Part shown: positions 14,133-21,349 of the stretch, piece by piece | Position numbering within the stretch: the first letter of the stretch is position 1 | How the letters are laid out: each line of letters opens with the position of its first letter | Assembly (NCBI GenBank): GCA_016234985.1 | Contig: JACRNK010000028.1 | Span: forward strand, 1 to 21,834 | Direction of reading: 5' to 3' | DNA length: 21,834 nt | Source of the DNA: Deltaproteobacteria bacterium | GTDB taxonomy: Bacteria; Desulfobacterota; GWC2-55-46; UBA9637 | The notes under the pieces: model-generated | Told to the model about the DNA's origin: nothing | Database searches by the model: none | The model's input: the letters and a program-made list of their open reading frames with translations, nothing else | Program-made: the position numbers and the translations under genes

Positions 14133-14741
14133 ATGAAAAGACAGTTATCAGTTATCAGTTGTCAGTTAGAATCAGCAATGAGTAAAAGCAGCAATGAGGT
14201 TAAAGGCAGATACTTCTTTTACTCATTGCTCATTGCTTTTTTATGTTCACTGTTCACTGTTTTAACAGGTTGCCAGCAAGCCCCTCCTCCCCCGCAGGCC
14301 CCTGTTGCTTCGCAGGCAAAAAAAGAGGCGCCCAAGCCGGCTGCTTCGCTTCCTGCCGCAGAGGTAAAAGAGGGAAAAAAAGAAGATGCAGCAACTGATG
14401 TAAAGCAAAAAAATCCCTTTAAACCCTTTATCACTAAACTAACGGAGAAGGCAGCAGTTGTGCCTAAAACACCATTACAGAAGTATGAACTGGAGCAGCT
14501 CAAATTAGTGGCAGTAATGTGGGGTATGAACGGTTCATTCGCTATGGTGGAGGCGCCGGACGGCAAAGGCTTTTCAATAAAAAAAGGCGACCTGATTGGA
14601 AGCAGGGACGGCAGGGTAAAGCGGATTGAGAAAGACAGGGTTGTAGTTGAGGAAAGGTTTACAGAGGCAGGCGGCGAGGTTACAACAAGCGAATTTGAAA
14701 TAAAGCTGCCGCTGCCCAAAGGAGAGGAGGAGTTAAAATGA
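14133..14741 (+). CDS. pilP: PilP, T4P pilotin-like inner-membrane lipoprotein
   Basis: This lipoprotein of up to 202 residues has the lipobox VLTGC (Cys47 from the first ATG). A Pro/Ala-rich linker follows, then the PilP domain (KNPFKPF then YELEQLKLVAVMWG, then KGDLIGSRDGRVKRI). PilP bridges PilN/PilO to the N0 region of PilQ. Two starts are possible. ATG 14133 follows a GGAGG 13 nt away but its first residues are encoded by a heptamer array (RQLSVISCQL). ATG 14178 gives a more typical signal peptide of about 31 residues. I report the longer form; the real start is unsure. A perfect 15-bp inverted repeat (14174-14188 with 14216-14230) covers the second ATG. The stop codon overlaps the ATG of the mini-ORF at 14738. 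Confidence 0.93.
   Translation: MKRQLSVISCQLESAMSKSSNEVKGRYFFYSLLIAFLCSLFTVLTGCQQAPPPPQAPVASQAKKEAPKPAASLPAAEVKEGKKEDAATDVKQKNPFKPFITKLTEKAAVVPKTPLQKYELEQLKLVAVMWGMNGSFAMVEAPDGKGFSIKKGDLIGSRDGRVKRIEKDRVVVEERFTEAGGEVTTSEFEIKLPLPKGEEELK
14142..14169. repeat. Heptamer array in the 5' end of pilP
   Basis: Four 7-bp units: CAGTTAT, CAGTTAT, CAGTTGT, CAGTTAG. It has no stop in the pilP frame. Further two-unit repeats with period 7 follow in the signal-peptide codons (CTCATTG twice from 14222, TGTTCAC twice from about 14243), so most of the pilP leader is made of heptamer DNA. Confidence 0.8.
14174..14230. repeat. Perfect 15-bp inverted repeat in the pilP leader
   Basis: AGCAATGAGTAAAAG (14174-14188) pairs with CTTTTACTCATTGCT (14216-14230) across a 27-nt loop. 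The left arm contains the alternative ATG at 14178. In mRNA the hairpin would hide that start codon. Confidence 0.8.
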
Positions 14742-14936
14742 CAATTTCAAATTTCAAATTTCAAATTTCAAATCTTAAATCTTTTTACTGCTTACTTTTT
14801 ACTGCTTACTGCTTACTGCTATTTACCGGAGAGGAGGAGTTAAAATGACAATTTCAAATTTCAAATTTCAAATTTCAAATCTTAAATCTTTTTACTGCTT
14901 ACTTTTTACTGCTTACTGCTTACTGCTATTTACCGG
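14721..14936. repeat. Perfect tandem duplication over the pilP-pilQ junction
   Basis: A 109-bp sequence occurs at 14721-14829 and 14828-14936 (period 107 bp, 2 bp shared), identical throughout. Each copy holds the end of pilP (GGAGAGGAGGAG, stop), the ATGA junction and the pilQ signal-peptide codons. Those codons are built from heptamers (ATTTCAA four times, then TTACTGC-type units). Because 107 is not a multiple of 3, the upstream copy is out of frame with pilQ. Confidence 0.96.
14738..14848 (+). CDS. Mini-ORF created by duplication: PilQ-type leader with PilP-type tail
   Basis: This 36-residue frame starts at the duplicated ATG with the same GGAGGAG Shine-Dalgarno as pilQ. It has the same leader residues as PilQ through LLLFTG, but the lipobox Cys is absent. 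It then runs into the duplicated end of pilP and finishes with EEELK, the same last residues as PilP. Its TGA overlaps the pilQ ATG (ATGA), and its own ATG overlaps the pilP stop, so ribosomes can pass pilP, mini-ORF and pilQ by coupling. Whether the peptide is stable or functional is unknown. It may only be a passive by-product or an assembly artefact. Confidence 0.4.
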   Translation: MTISNFKFQISNLKSFYCLLFTAYCLLLFTGEEELK

Positions 14937-17601
14937 TTGCGCAGCTTCCACACAGCAGATAAAAAAGCAAGGGGAAAAGGAAAAAACAAGCATTGAAAAG
15001 ATTACTGTCGTTGGAAACGGCAAAGATATATTGATAGAAGCTTCAGGAACCATAACATATACTGCCTTTAAGCTATCCGATCCGGCTAGGCTGGTTCTTG
15101 ATATTCCCGGTGTAGACGTGGAAAAGGTGCGTAAGCCTGTTAATATCAATAATGAGTTTATAACTACTATTACTGCCGCAAGTTATGGAGAGCAGACAAC
15201 AACGCCTATTGCCAGGATAGAGATAGGGCTTAAACAAGGGATTGCTCATGAGGTCAAACAAGGGGAAGGCAGCATCATGGTGGTATTAAATCATGAGTCT
15301 GCGCTTCAGCAGGAGGCGTCTGCTGTTGAAGCCCCTGCGGCAGCCGGGCAAACGGCTTCCGAATTACCGCCGGCAACTGAGCCGCTGCAACAGGAAGTTG
15401 CAAAAAAAGAAGAGCCTGCAGCAATTAGTGAAGAGGTTAAACTAATTTCTCCTGCAGCAGAAAAGCTTGTCCCCGAAGGTCTTAATCGGGGAAAAGAGTC
15501 AAAAAAGGCTGATAAATTATTGAGGATAGATGCAAGAAAAGAAAACGGCGCAACTGTTATAAGGATTGTTGGAAATGGCGCAATAGGGGATTTTAACGCC
15601 TTTGATATGGATAAACCGGCTCCGCCAAGGCTGGTTGTGGATATTTGGAATGTCGGAAGCTCTGTTGCCAAAACAAGCATGGCTGTAAACACGTCTCAGA
15701 TAAAAAAGGTGAGGATAGGCGAATATCCAAATAAGATAAGACTTGTTTTTGACGCAAACCAGAAGGCATTGTTTCCATACACAATAGAGAGGATTGAAGA
15801 TTCTCTGATTATAACTGCCGGCAAGACCGGTGTGAAGAAGCAAGAGACAGCGAAAGCATCTGCTCCGCAGTCGGCGCCCGAACCTGCTGCAGCAACGGCT
15901 GCGCCGCAGCCGCCTGCTGTAGCTGCCGCAGCGCCGGAGCCTGTTTCTGCGCCGGAGGCTAAAACTGAGATTAAGCCAGAAGACAATGCAGAGGTAAAGG
16001 GAGTAGATTTTAAGCAGCTATCCGATAAGGCAAGGATTGTGTTGACTTTATCAAAGAAGGCGGCATATAAGCTGTCTAAATCGGCGGATGAAACCAATTT
16101 GATATTGGATATTAAAAATACCGTTATAGCGGAGGAGTTCAGAAAAACTTTGGATGCCTCTGACTTGAACACGCCTGTGGCAACGATAAGCTCATTTCCG
16201 TCACCCGCTGAATCTGCAAAGGATGTTCGCATCCTTGTTAAGTTGAAAGAAAAAGCCGACTATAACATCTCACAGCAAGGCGAAAAGATACAAATAGATT
16301 TTCCTCTTCTCGCAGTAGCGCAGACGGCTCCAAAGAAGGCGGAGATAAAAAGTCAGGAGTCAGGAGTCAGGAGCCAGGAGTTAAAAGAAGTAAAACCAAC
16401 GGCGGAAGAGGCTGCAAAGAAAGAACCGGAGCAGGCATCCGGCTATGCAGGACGCAAGATTTCTCTGGACTTCAAGGATGCTGACATAAGCAATATATTG
16501 AGGCTAATGGCTGAGGTCGGGCTTGGCAAGGTTCAGGAAGGCAATGTAATAAGGATTATGCCTGTTGCAAAGATAAAGCAGGAGAGCGAAGAGGTTCTTG
16601 CGTCAAGAAAGGCAAAGGAAAAATTGGAAGATCTGGAGATAAAATTAGTGCCTATAAGTTACGCAACAGCAAGCAGCCTGGAATCTCAGATTAAAGGTTT
16701 GTTAAGCGACAGGGGAACCGTTAGCATAGAGTCCAGAACAAACACGCTTGTCATCAAAGATATTCCTGCCAATATAAAAAATGCAGTTGACCTGATAAAG
16801 AAACTGGATACACAAACGCCTCAGGTGTTAATAGAGGCAAGGATTATAGAGGCGCAGAGCAATTTTGCAAGGGACCTCGGTGTGCAGTGGGGTGCATCTC
16901 ATACTACAACACGAGGGACGCCGGAAGGTAATAGATTCGGCAGTGTATATGGCAACACTGCTGCTAATGCGCCTGTAACAACGCTTTCAAGGCCAGGCTA
17001 TGCCGTAAATCTTCCAGCAGCTGGTGGAGCTGGTCCGCTTGGCGCAATGGGTTTTGCATTTGGCAAGCTTACAGGAGACCCGTTGCTTTTGGACCTCCGC
17101 ATATCCGCAGGCGAGAAAAACGGCTTAACCAAGGTGGTGTCAAGGCCGAGGATTACTACATTGGATAATAAAGAGGCCAAGATATCGCAGGGCGATTCTG
17201 TGCCGTTTGAGACAACATCTTCTTCAGGCACGCAGACATCGTTTATTGACGCAACTTTGGAACTGACAGTTACGCCGCACATAACCCCTGACGGCAGCAT
17301 CAGCATGAAAATCAATGCCAAGAGGAATTCAATTGGCTCCTTCAGAAGCGCTACCGGCACGCCGAGCATAAGCAAAAAAGAGGCTGTTACAGAGATTATT
17401 GTGAAAAACGGAGAGACCACGGTCATTGGCGGCATTGTAGTAGCAGACAAATCAGAGACCGACAGCGGCGTACCCTGGTTGAAGGATATCCCTCTGTTTG
17501 GCTGGTTTTTTAAGAATAAATCGGTAGCAGATTCCCAGACAGAGCTTTTGATATTTATCACGCCGAATATTGTAAATGGCAAAGTGGAGATAACAAGTTA
17601 A
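14845..17601 (+). CDS. pilQ: PilQ, T4P outer-membrane secretin with shortened N0 domain
   Basis: This 918-residue secretin starts behind GGAGGAG. The signal peptide ends in a lipobox LLLFTGC (Cys32), suggesting a lipidated secretin. Three AMIN-type peptidoglycan-binding modules follow (roughly 45-155, 225-330 and 385-495), joined by Ala/Pro-rich linkers. The N0/STN region begins ISLDFKDADISNILRLMAEV (ending near 558) but passes directly to GLGKVQEGNVIRI. The usual stretch with the VPWDQALD motif is absent. The N1 domain (SLLSDRGTV-like, TNTLVIKD) and the secretin barrel (LIEARIIEA, RPRITTLDNKEAKI, VPWLKDIPLFGWFFK) are complete. PilQ multimerises into the outer-membrane pore; N0 contacts PilP. 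A heptamer array lies in the linker before N0. An intrinsic terminator follows. Confidence 0.96.
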   Translation: MTISNFKFQISNLKSFYCLLFTAYCLLLFTGCAASTQQIKKQGEKEKTSIEKITVVGNGKDILIEASGTITYTAFKLSDPARLVLDIPGVDVEKVRKPVNINNEFITTITAASYGEQTTTPIARIEIGLKQGIAHEVKQGEGSIMVVLNHESALQQEASAVEAPAAAGQTASELPPATEPLQQEVAKKEEPAAISEEVKLISPAAEKLVPEGLNRGKESKKADKLLRIDARKENGATVIRIVGNGAIGDFNAFDMDKPAPPRLVVDIWNVGSSVAKTSMAVNTSQIKKVRIGEYPNKIRLVFDANQKALFPYTIERIEDSLIITAGKTGVKKQETAKASAPQSAPEPAAATAAPQPPAVAAAAPEPVSAPEAKTEIKPEDNAEVKGVDFKQLSDKARIVLTLSKKAAYKLSKSADETNLILDIKNTVIAEEFRKTLDASDLNTPVATISSFPSPAESAKDVRILVKLKEKADYNISQQGEKIQIDFPLLAVAQTAPKKAEIKSQESGVRSQELKEVKPTAEEAAKKEPEQASGYAGRKISLDFKDADISNILRLMAEVGLGKVQEGNVIRIMPVAKIKQESEEVLASRKAKEKLEDLEIKLVPISYATASSLESQIKGLLSDRGTVSIESRTNTLVIKDIPANIKNAVDLIKKLDTQTPQVLIEARIIEAQSNFARDLGVQWGASHTTTRGTPEGNRFGSVYGNTAANAPVTTLSRPGYAVNLPAAGGAGPLGAMGFAFGKLTGDPLLLDLRISAGEKNGLTKVVSRPRITTLDNKEAKISQGDSVPFETTSSSGTQTSFIDATLELTVTPHITPDGSISMKINAKRNSIGSFRSATGTPSISKKEAVTEIIVKNGETTVIGGIVVADKSETDSGVPWLKDIPLFGWFFKNKSVADSQTELLIFITPNIVNGKVEITS
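16351..16385. repeat. Heptamer array inside pilQ
   Basis: Units AGTCAGG three times, AGCCAGG, then AGTTAAA, all 7 bp. It encodes SQESGVRSQEL in the flexible linker between the third AMIN module and N0, with no stop codon. Its placement in a linker means little structural cost. Confidence 0.85.
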
Positions 17602-17625
17602 CCTGATATATGAGATACCGTTCCT

Positions 17626-17654
17626 AAATGCACCCCAAGGGGTGCATTTTTTTT
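17626..17654 (+). terminator. Strong intrinsic terminator after pilQ
   Basis: AAATGCACCCC (17626-17636) pairs perfectly with GGGGTGCATTT (17639-17649), followed by a T-run to 17654. It lies 25 nt after the pilQ stop and 34 nt before the aroC start, marking the end of the pilMNOPQ transcript. No clear promoter is visible between it and aroC. Confidence 0.9.
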
Positions 17655-17688
17655 AAAGGCACGTGTTTTTAACGCACAAGGAGTGTTT

Positions 17689-18918
17689 ATGCTGAGATAC
17701 TTAACCGCAGGTGAATCACATGGCAAATGTCTTACTGCTATTATGGAAGGAGTCCCTGCGCGTCTTGATTTGGCGCATGACGACATCGACAGGGAATTAA
17801 GCCGCAGGCAGATTGGTTACGGTCGCGGCGGCAGGATGGCAATTGAAAAGGATGAGGTGGAGATTACATCAGGGATAAGGTTCGGCAGAACGCTCGGTTC
17901 GCCTATTAACATGATTATCAAGAACAGGGATTGGGAGAATTGGAAAGAAATAATGAATATAGAGGCAATGGGCAATGGGCAATGGGCAATGGGAGAAGAA
18001 GTAACAAAACCAAGGCCGGGCCATGCGGATTTAACAGGGGCATTGAAATATGGCCACGATGATATCCGAAATATCCTTGAACGTTCCAGCGCCAGGGAAA
18101 CCGCTGCGCGGGTTGCTGTGGGCGCTGTGTGCAAAAGATTCTTAGATGAATTTGGAATTAAGGTGATGAGTTGGGTGGTGGAAATAGGCGGGGTAGAAGT
18201 AAGTTCAAAGCTCAAAGCTCAAAGCTCAAAGTTAGAAGAGATTTTTTTTAATGCAGAAGCCTCTGATGTTCGTTGCCCTGATAAAGCGATTTCGGAAAAG
18301 ATGCGAAAGGCGATAGACAGGGCAAGAAAAAACGGCGACAGCATCGGCGGGATATTTGAGGTTGCCGTAACAGGAGTTCCTCCCGGCCTTGGAAGCCATG
18401 TTCAGTGGGATAGAAAGCTTGACGGCAATCTTGCAAGGGCGCTGATGAGCATACAGGCTATCAAAGGGATTGAAGTGGGTATGGGATTTGGGGTTGCTGC
18501 GAATCTGGGATCAAAAGTGCATGATGAAATATTTTATACAAAGGGGCAAGGGACAAGGGGCAGGGGGCAAGGGAAAGATTTTTGGCCAGTTGTTCCGAGA
18601 TTTTATCGCGAGACAAACAATGCCGGCGGCATTGAGGGCGGCATGAGCAATGGCGAGCCAATTATATTAAGGGCTGCCATGAAACCTATCCCAACGCTTT
18701 ACAAGCCGCTAAGGTCAATAGATATTAAAACTAAAAAACCGTTTCAGGCAACTGTTGAAAGGTCGGATATCTGCGCTGTTCCTGCCGCCTCTGTAATCGG
18801 CGAGGCTGTTGTTGCCTTTGAGATAGCCAATGTCTTTATTGACAAATTCGGCGGCGATTTTGTTGACGAGATAAAGAGGAATTATCGGGGGTATTTGGAG
18901 TATTTGAGGAAGTTTTAA
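17689..18918 (+). CDS. aroC: Chorismate synthase
   Basis: AroC converts EPSP to chorismate with reduced FMN, the last step of the shikimate pathway. Motifs in order are [107 protein letters not shown] and [19 protein letters not shown] 17689 is chosen because AAGGAG lies 5 nt upstream. At 409 residues it is longer than the usual 350-395. The extra length lies in three short regions encoded by heptamer arrays (17965, 18202, 18542), all in frame and outside the conserved active-site blocks. Its stop codon abuts the aroK ATG. The aroC-aroK-aroB order downstream of pilQ is the same as in Geobacter. Confidence 0.97.
   Translation: MLRYLTAGESHGKCLTAIMEGVPARLDLAHDDIDRELSRRQIGYGRGGRMAIEKDEVEITSGIRFGRTLGSPINMIIKNRDWENWKEIMNIEAMGNGQWAMGEEVTKPRPGHADLTGALKYGHDDIRNILERSSARETAARVAVGAVCKRFLDEFGIKVMSWVVEIGGVEVSSKLKAQSSKLEEIFFNAEASDVRCPDKAISEKMRKAIDRARKNGDSIGGIFEVAVTGVPPGLGSHVQWDRKLDGNLARALMSIQAIKGIEVGMGFGVAANLGSKVHDEIFYTKGQGTRGRGQGKDFWPVVPRFYRETNNAGGIEGGMSNGEPIILRAAMKPIPTLYKPLRSIDIKTKKPFQATVERSDICAVPAASVIGEAVVAFEIANVFIDKFGGDFVDEIKRNYRGYLEYLRKF
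17965..17992. repeat. Heptamer array 1 in aroC
   Basis: GCAATGG repeated four times without change. It encodes [10 protein letters not shown] just before the conserved RPGHADL block. Exact identity of the units suggests recent expansion. Confidence 0.9.
18202..18229. repeat. Heptamer array 2 in aroC
   Basis: AGTTCAA then AGCTCAA three times, trailing into AGTTAGA. It encodes [11 protein letters not shown], a region that is variable in the AroC family. Confidence 0.88.
18542..18576. repeat. Heptamer array 3 in aroC
   Basis: AGGGGCA, AGGGACA, AGGGGCA, GGGGGCA, AGGGAAA. It encodes [12 protein letters not shown] between KVHDEIFY and [14 protein letters not shown]. In most AroC proteins only a few residues join these two blocks. 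Confidence 0.88.
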
Positions 18919-19419
18919 ATGAAAAACATAGTCCTCACAGGCTTCATGGGAACCGGTAAAACAGCGGTTGGAAGACGGCTTGCCAGAGAATTGAATCTAA
19001 CGTTTATTGATACGGATGATTTAATAGAAAAAGAGGCAGGCAAAAGCATAGCTCAAATATTTGCCGCTCATGGTGAAGACTATTTTAGAAGCTTGGAATC
19101 AAAGGCGATAGATGATGTGTCTTCCAAAACCAAGATAGTAATTGCCACAGGCGGCGGCGCAATTGTCAATCCTGAAAATCTTGAGGCATTGAAGAAAAAC
19201 GGGATTGTAATATATTTAACTGCTTCCATTGATGCAATTCTTTCAAGGGTAGGCAACGGAGATGAAAGGCCGCTTATTGCTTGCGGCGACAAAAGAGAAA
19301 AAATATCCGCTTTACTCAAGGCAAGAGAGCCGTTTTATAAAAAGGCTGATTTTATTATTGATACGACTACAAAGACTGTTGGCGAGGTAGTAAAGGAGAT
19401 AAAGAAGATAGTGAGTTGA
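18919..19419 (+). CDS. aroK: Shikimate kinase
   Basis: AroK phosphorylates shikimate at the 3-hydroxyl with ATP. The 166-residue protein has the P-loop GFMGTGKT, the shikimate-binding DTDDLIE, FRSLE, the GGG(A) loop in ATGGGAIV, the lid Arg in GDERPLI, and REPFYKKAD. Its length is normal for the family. The ATG follows the aroC stop with no spacer, and GAGGAAG in the aroC end serves as Shine-Dalgarno. It is followed by a palindromic element before aroB. Confidence 0.96.
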   Translation: MKNIVLTGFMGTGKTAVGRRLARELNLTFIDTDDLIEKEAGKSIAQIFAAHGEDYFRSLESKAIDDVSSKTKIVIATGGGAIVNPENLEALKKNGIVIYLTASIDAILSRVGNGDERPLIACGDKREKISALLKAREPFYKKADFIIDTTTKTVGEVVKEIKKIVS

Positions 19420-19560
19420 TAAATAACTTGACATTTTTTTCTGTCATTCCCGAGGTTTTAATCGGGAATCCAGTATTAAAAACTAAAAACATGGATGCGT
19501 CCCCGAATGTTTCTATCGGGGATAGAAACATTCGGGCATGACATAAATATAGTTATTTAT
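19419..19560. repeat. Composite palindromic element, copy D (aroK-aroB gap)
   Basis: The core runs from GTCATTCCCG (19443) to CGGGCATGAC (ending 19542). The left hairpin is ATTCCCG/CGGGAAT. The right half carries a perfect 16-bp stem (19502-19517 with 19521-19536) around GGG. Outer arms ATAAATAACT (19419-19428) and AGTTATTTAT (19551-19560) form a further perfect 10-bp inverted repeat. Together these fill the gap between aroK and aroB. Confidence 0.85.
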
Positions 19561-19576
19561 TGCCTTTAGTGCAATT

Positions 19577-20668
19577 ATGGAACACATTACCGTAAATCTT
19601 GGCGAGCGGAGCTATCCCATCTATATCGGGAGAAACAACCTTGATATGGTCGGGGAGCTTATGAAGGAGAGCGGCCTGAAGGGTAAGGCTGCGTGTATTA
19701 CAAATCCTACGGTTGCAAAGTTGTATGGCGGCAGGGCGCTTCAAAGTCTTGAAAAGGCAGGTTTTGAAACCCGCGCCATAGAAATCCCTGACGGAGAAGA
19801 GTATAAAAATATTGAGTGGGTCTCTCATATATATGATAAGCTGATTGAATATAAAATGGAAAGACAATCGCCTGTTGTTGCGCTCGGCGGCGGGGTTATC
19901 GGGGATATTTCAGGTTTTGCTGCTGCAACATATTTGCGCGGAGCGCCGTTTATTCAGATTCCCACAACATTATTGGCGCAGGTTGACAGCTCTGTGGGCG
20001 GCAAGACCGGGGTAAATCATCCCAAGGGTAAAAACCTTATCGGCGCATTTTATCAGCCAAAGCTCGTGCTGATAGATGCGGATGTTCTAAAGACCCTTGA
20101 GGCCAGGGATGTAAAAGCAGGCTTGGCTGAAGTTATCAAATATGGTATTATCAGGGACAGTAATTTTTTCTCTTTTCTGGAAAGGCAGTATAATGACTGT
20201 TTGCAGTCAGGGGATTCATTGCTCCATGCGATTAAAAGGTCGTGCGAGATAAAGGCTGATGTAGTATCGGAAGATGAGACAGAGACGGGTGTCAGGGCAA
20301 TATTGAACTTTGGCCATACATTTGGCCATGCGATAGAGGCAGCGACCCATTATAAGGAACTCCGTCATGGCGAAGCGGTGGCTTTGGGCATGGCAGCAGC
20401 GGCGCGATTGTCTTTGAAGCTTGGCCTTTGCAGTAAAGAGGTTTGTGAAAGGATAGAGAGATTAATATCAAAGATTGGTCTTCCCACGAAGCTATCGGCT
20501 ATCAGCAATCATCTGTCAGCCAGTGATTTATTCAAAGCTATGGAAGTGGACAAGAAGATGGCTGGAGGAAAGATAAAGTTTGTAATGGTGGAAGCTATCG
20601 GCAAGACAACATTCAGGCAAATAGACAGCAGAGATTTTCCCATTGACTTATCCGAGATTTTAAACTAA
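19577..20668 (+). CDS. aroB: 3-dehydroquinate synthase
   Basis: AroB makes 3-dehydroquinate from DAHP, using NAD+ and a divalent metal. The 363-residue protein shows EIPDGEEYKN, GGGVIGDISGFAAATYLRG (NAD site), QIPTTLLAQVDSSVGGKTG, NHPKGKNLIGAFYQP, LAEVIKYGII (metal-ligand Glu), NFGHTFGHAIE and HGEAVALGM (metal-ligand His). The length is normal. No strong Shine-Dalgarno precedes ATG 19577, but the conserved N-terminal strand begins right after it. It follows aroK after the palindromic gap and is 13 nt upstream of the next gene. Confidence 0.97.
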   Translation: MEHITVNLGERSYPIYIGRNNLDMVGELMKESGLKGKAACITNPTVAKLYGGRALQSLEKAGFETRAIEIPDGEEYKNIEWVSHIYDKLIEYKMERQSPVVALGGGVIGDISGFAAATYLRGAPFIQIPTTLLAQVDSSVGGKTGVNHPKGKNLIGAFYQPKLVLIDADVLKTLEARDVKAGLAEVIKYGIIRDSNFFSFLERQYNDCLQSGDSLLHAIKRSCEIKADVVSEDETETGVRAILNFGHTFGHAIEAATHYKELRHGEAVALGMAAAARLSLKLGLCSKEVCERIERLISKIGLPTKLSAISNHLSASDLFKAMEVDKKMAGGKIKFVMVEAIGKTTFRQIDSRDFPIDLSEILN

Positions 20669-20681
20669 AAATAACGGAAGC

Positions 20682-20954
20682 ATGGAACATATAGAAGAAG
20701 ATGACAGCGAACATGAGCGGCTGCCCGATGATGATAAGTTCTGCACCCTGACAATGGCTGAAATTTTAGAGCGTCAGGGCATGAAAAAAGACGCCATGAA
20801 GATTTATCAGGCATTGCTTAAAAAGGGCGGACAGAATGGGCTTCTCATACAGGAGAGGATGGATAAACTCTCCGGCCATTCTCTTCGGTCAAACGAGGAT
20901 AGGAAAAAGGATTTTATCAACTGGATCAACAAACTTCAAAACCCACGAAAATAA
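20682..20954 (+). CDS. Small acidic protein with a single TPR-like motif
   Basis: This 90-residue protein has an acidic N-terminus (EEDDSEHERLPDDD) and one helix-turn-helix of TPR type (TLTMAEILERQGMKKDAMKIYQALLKK). A basic C-terminal tail with no membrane segment follows. GGAAG lies just upstream of the ATG. I do not recognise it as a named family. It is 13 nt after aroB and 35 nt before a roadblock/LC7 gene, so it is probably co-transcribed with that gene and might act with it. A single TPR usually serves as a protein-protein contact. Confidence 0.75.
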   Translation: MEHIEEDDSEHERLPDDDKFCTLTMAEILERQGMKKDAMKIYQALLKKGGQNGLLIQERMDKLSGHSLRSNEDRKKDFINWINKLQNPRK

Positions 20955-20989
20955 AGTTCCCGATATTTGCGGGAAAGGGCGGCAATTGA

Positions 20990-21349
20990 ATGGGATTTCT
21001 GGAAATATTAAAACAAGCGGTTGATAATGTAAAAGGCGGGATTGCAGCCACTATCATGGCAAAAGATGGCATTGCGCTCCAGAACTATGTAAAAGAAAGC
21101 AACGCCTGTGATATGGATTCTCTCGGCGTTGAGTATGGAAGAATATTAGAAGAGGCAAAAAACGCCTCTTCTTTGCTGAAGCTGGGAGAGGTGGAGGAGT
21201 TGTCGGTATCAGCCGAAGGGACAACGATAATCATGAGGCTTGTAAATAAGGAGTATTTTATAGCCATACTCTTGGGCGCCGGCGGAAATACGGGAAAGGC
21301 AAGATATTATTTAAAGAGGGCAGCTGCCGGCGTAAGGAAGGAGCTTTGA
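20990..21349 (+). CDS. Roadblock/LC7-domain protein
   Basis: This 119-residue protein has a roadblock/LC7-like fold pattern: an N-terminal helix, GGIAATIMAKDGIALQNYV, a middle helix (EYGRILEEAKNAS), the strands ELSVSAEGTTIIMRLVNKEYFIAILL and a C-terminal helix (GKARYYLKRAAAGVRKEL). Bacterial members such as MglB act with small GTPases of the MglA type, which regulate polarity and T4P in Myxococcus. No GTPase gene is visible here, so a pilus link is an inference from position. GGGAAAGGG lies upstream of ATG 20990. The stop overlaps the TTG start of the peptidase gene. Confidence 0.8.
   Translation: MGFLEILKQAVDNVKGGIAATIMAKDGIALQNYVKESNACDMDSLGVEYGRILEEAKNASSLLKLGEVEELSVSAEGTTIIMRLVNKEYFIAILLGAGGNTGKARYYLKRAAAGVRKEL

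Noticed and set aside
17965..18576. CRISPR array interpretation of the repeat clusters
   Set aside because: Units are 7 bp and contiguous, without spacers, and lie in an open aroC frame; no cas genes are present.
19428..19456. Perfect TTGACA before aroB
   Set aside because: No -10 box lies at 16-18 nt; the downstream sequence is the left end of palindromic element D.
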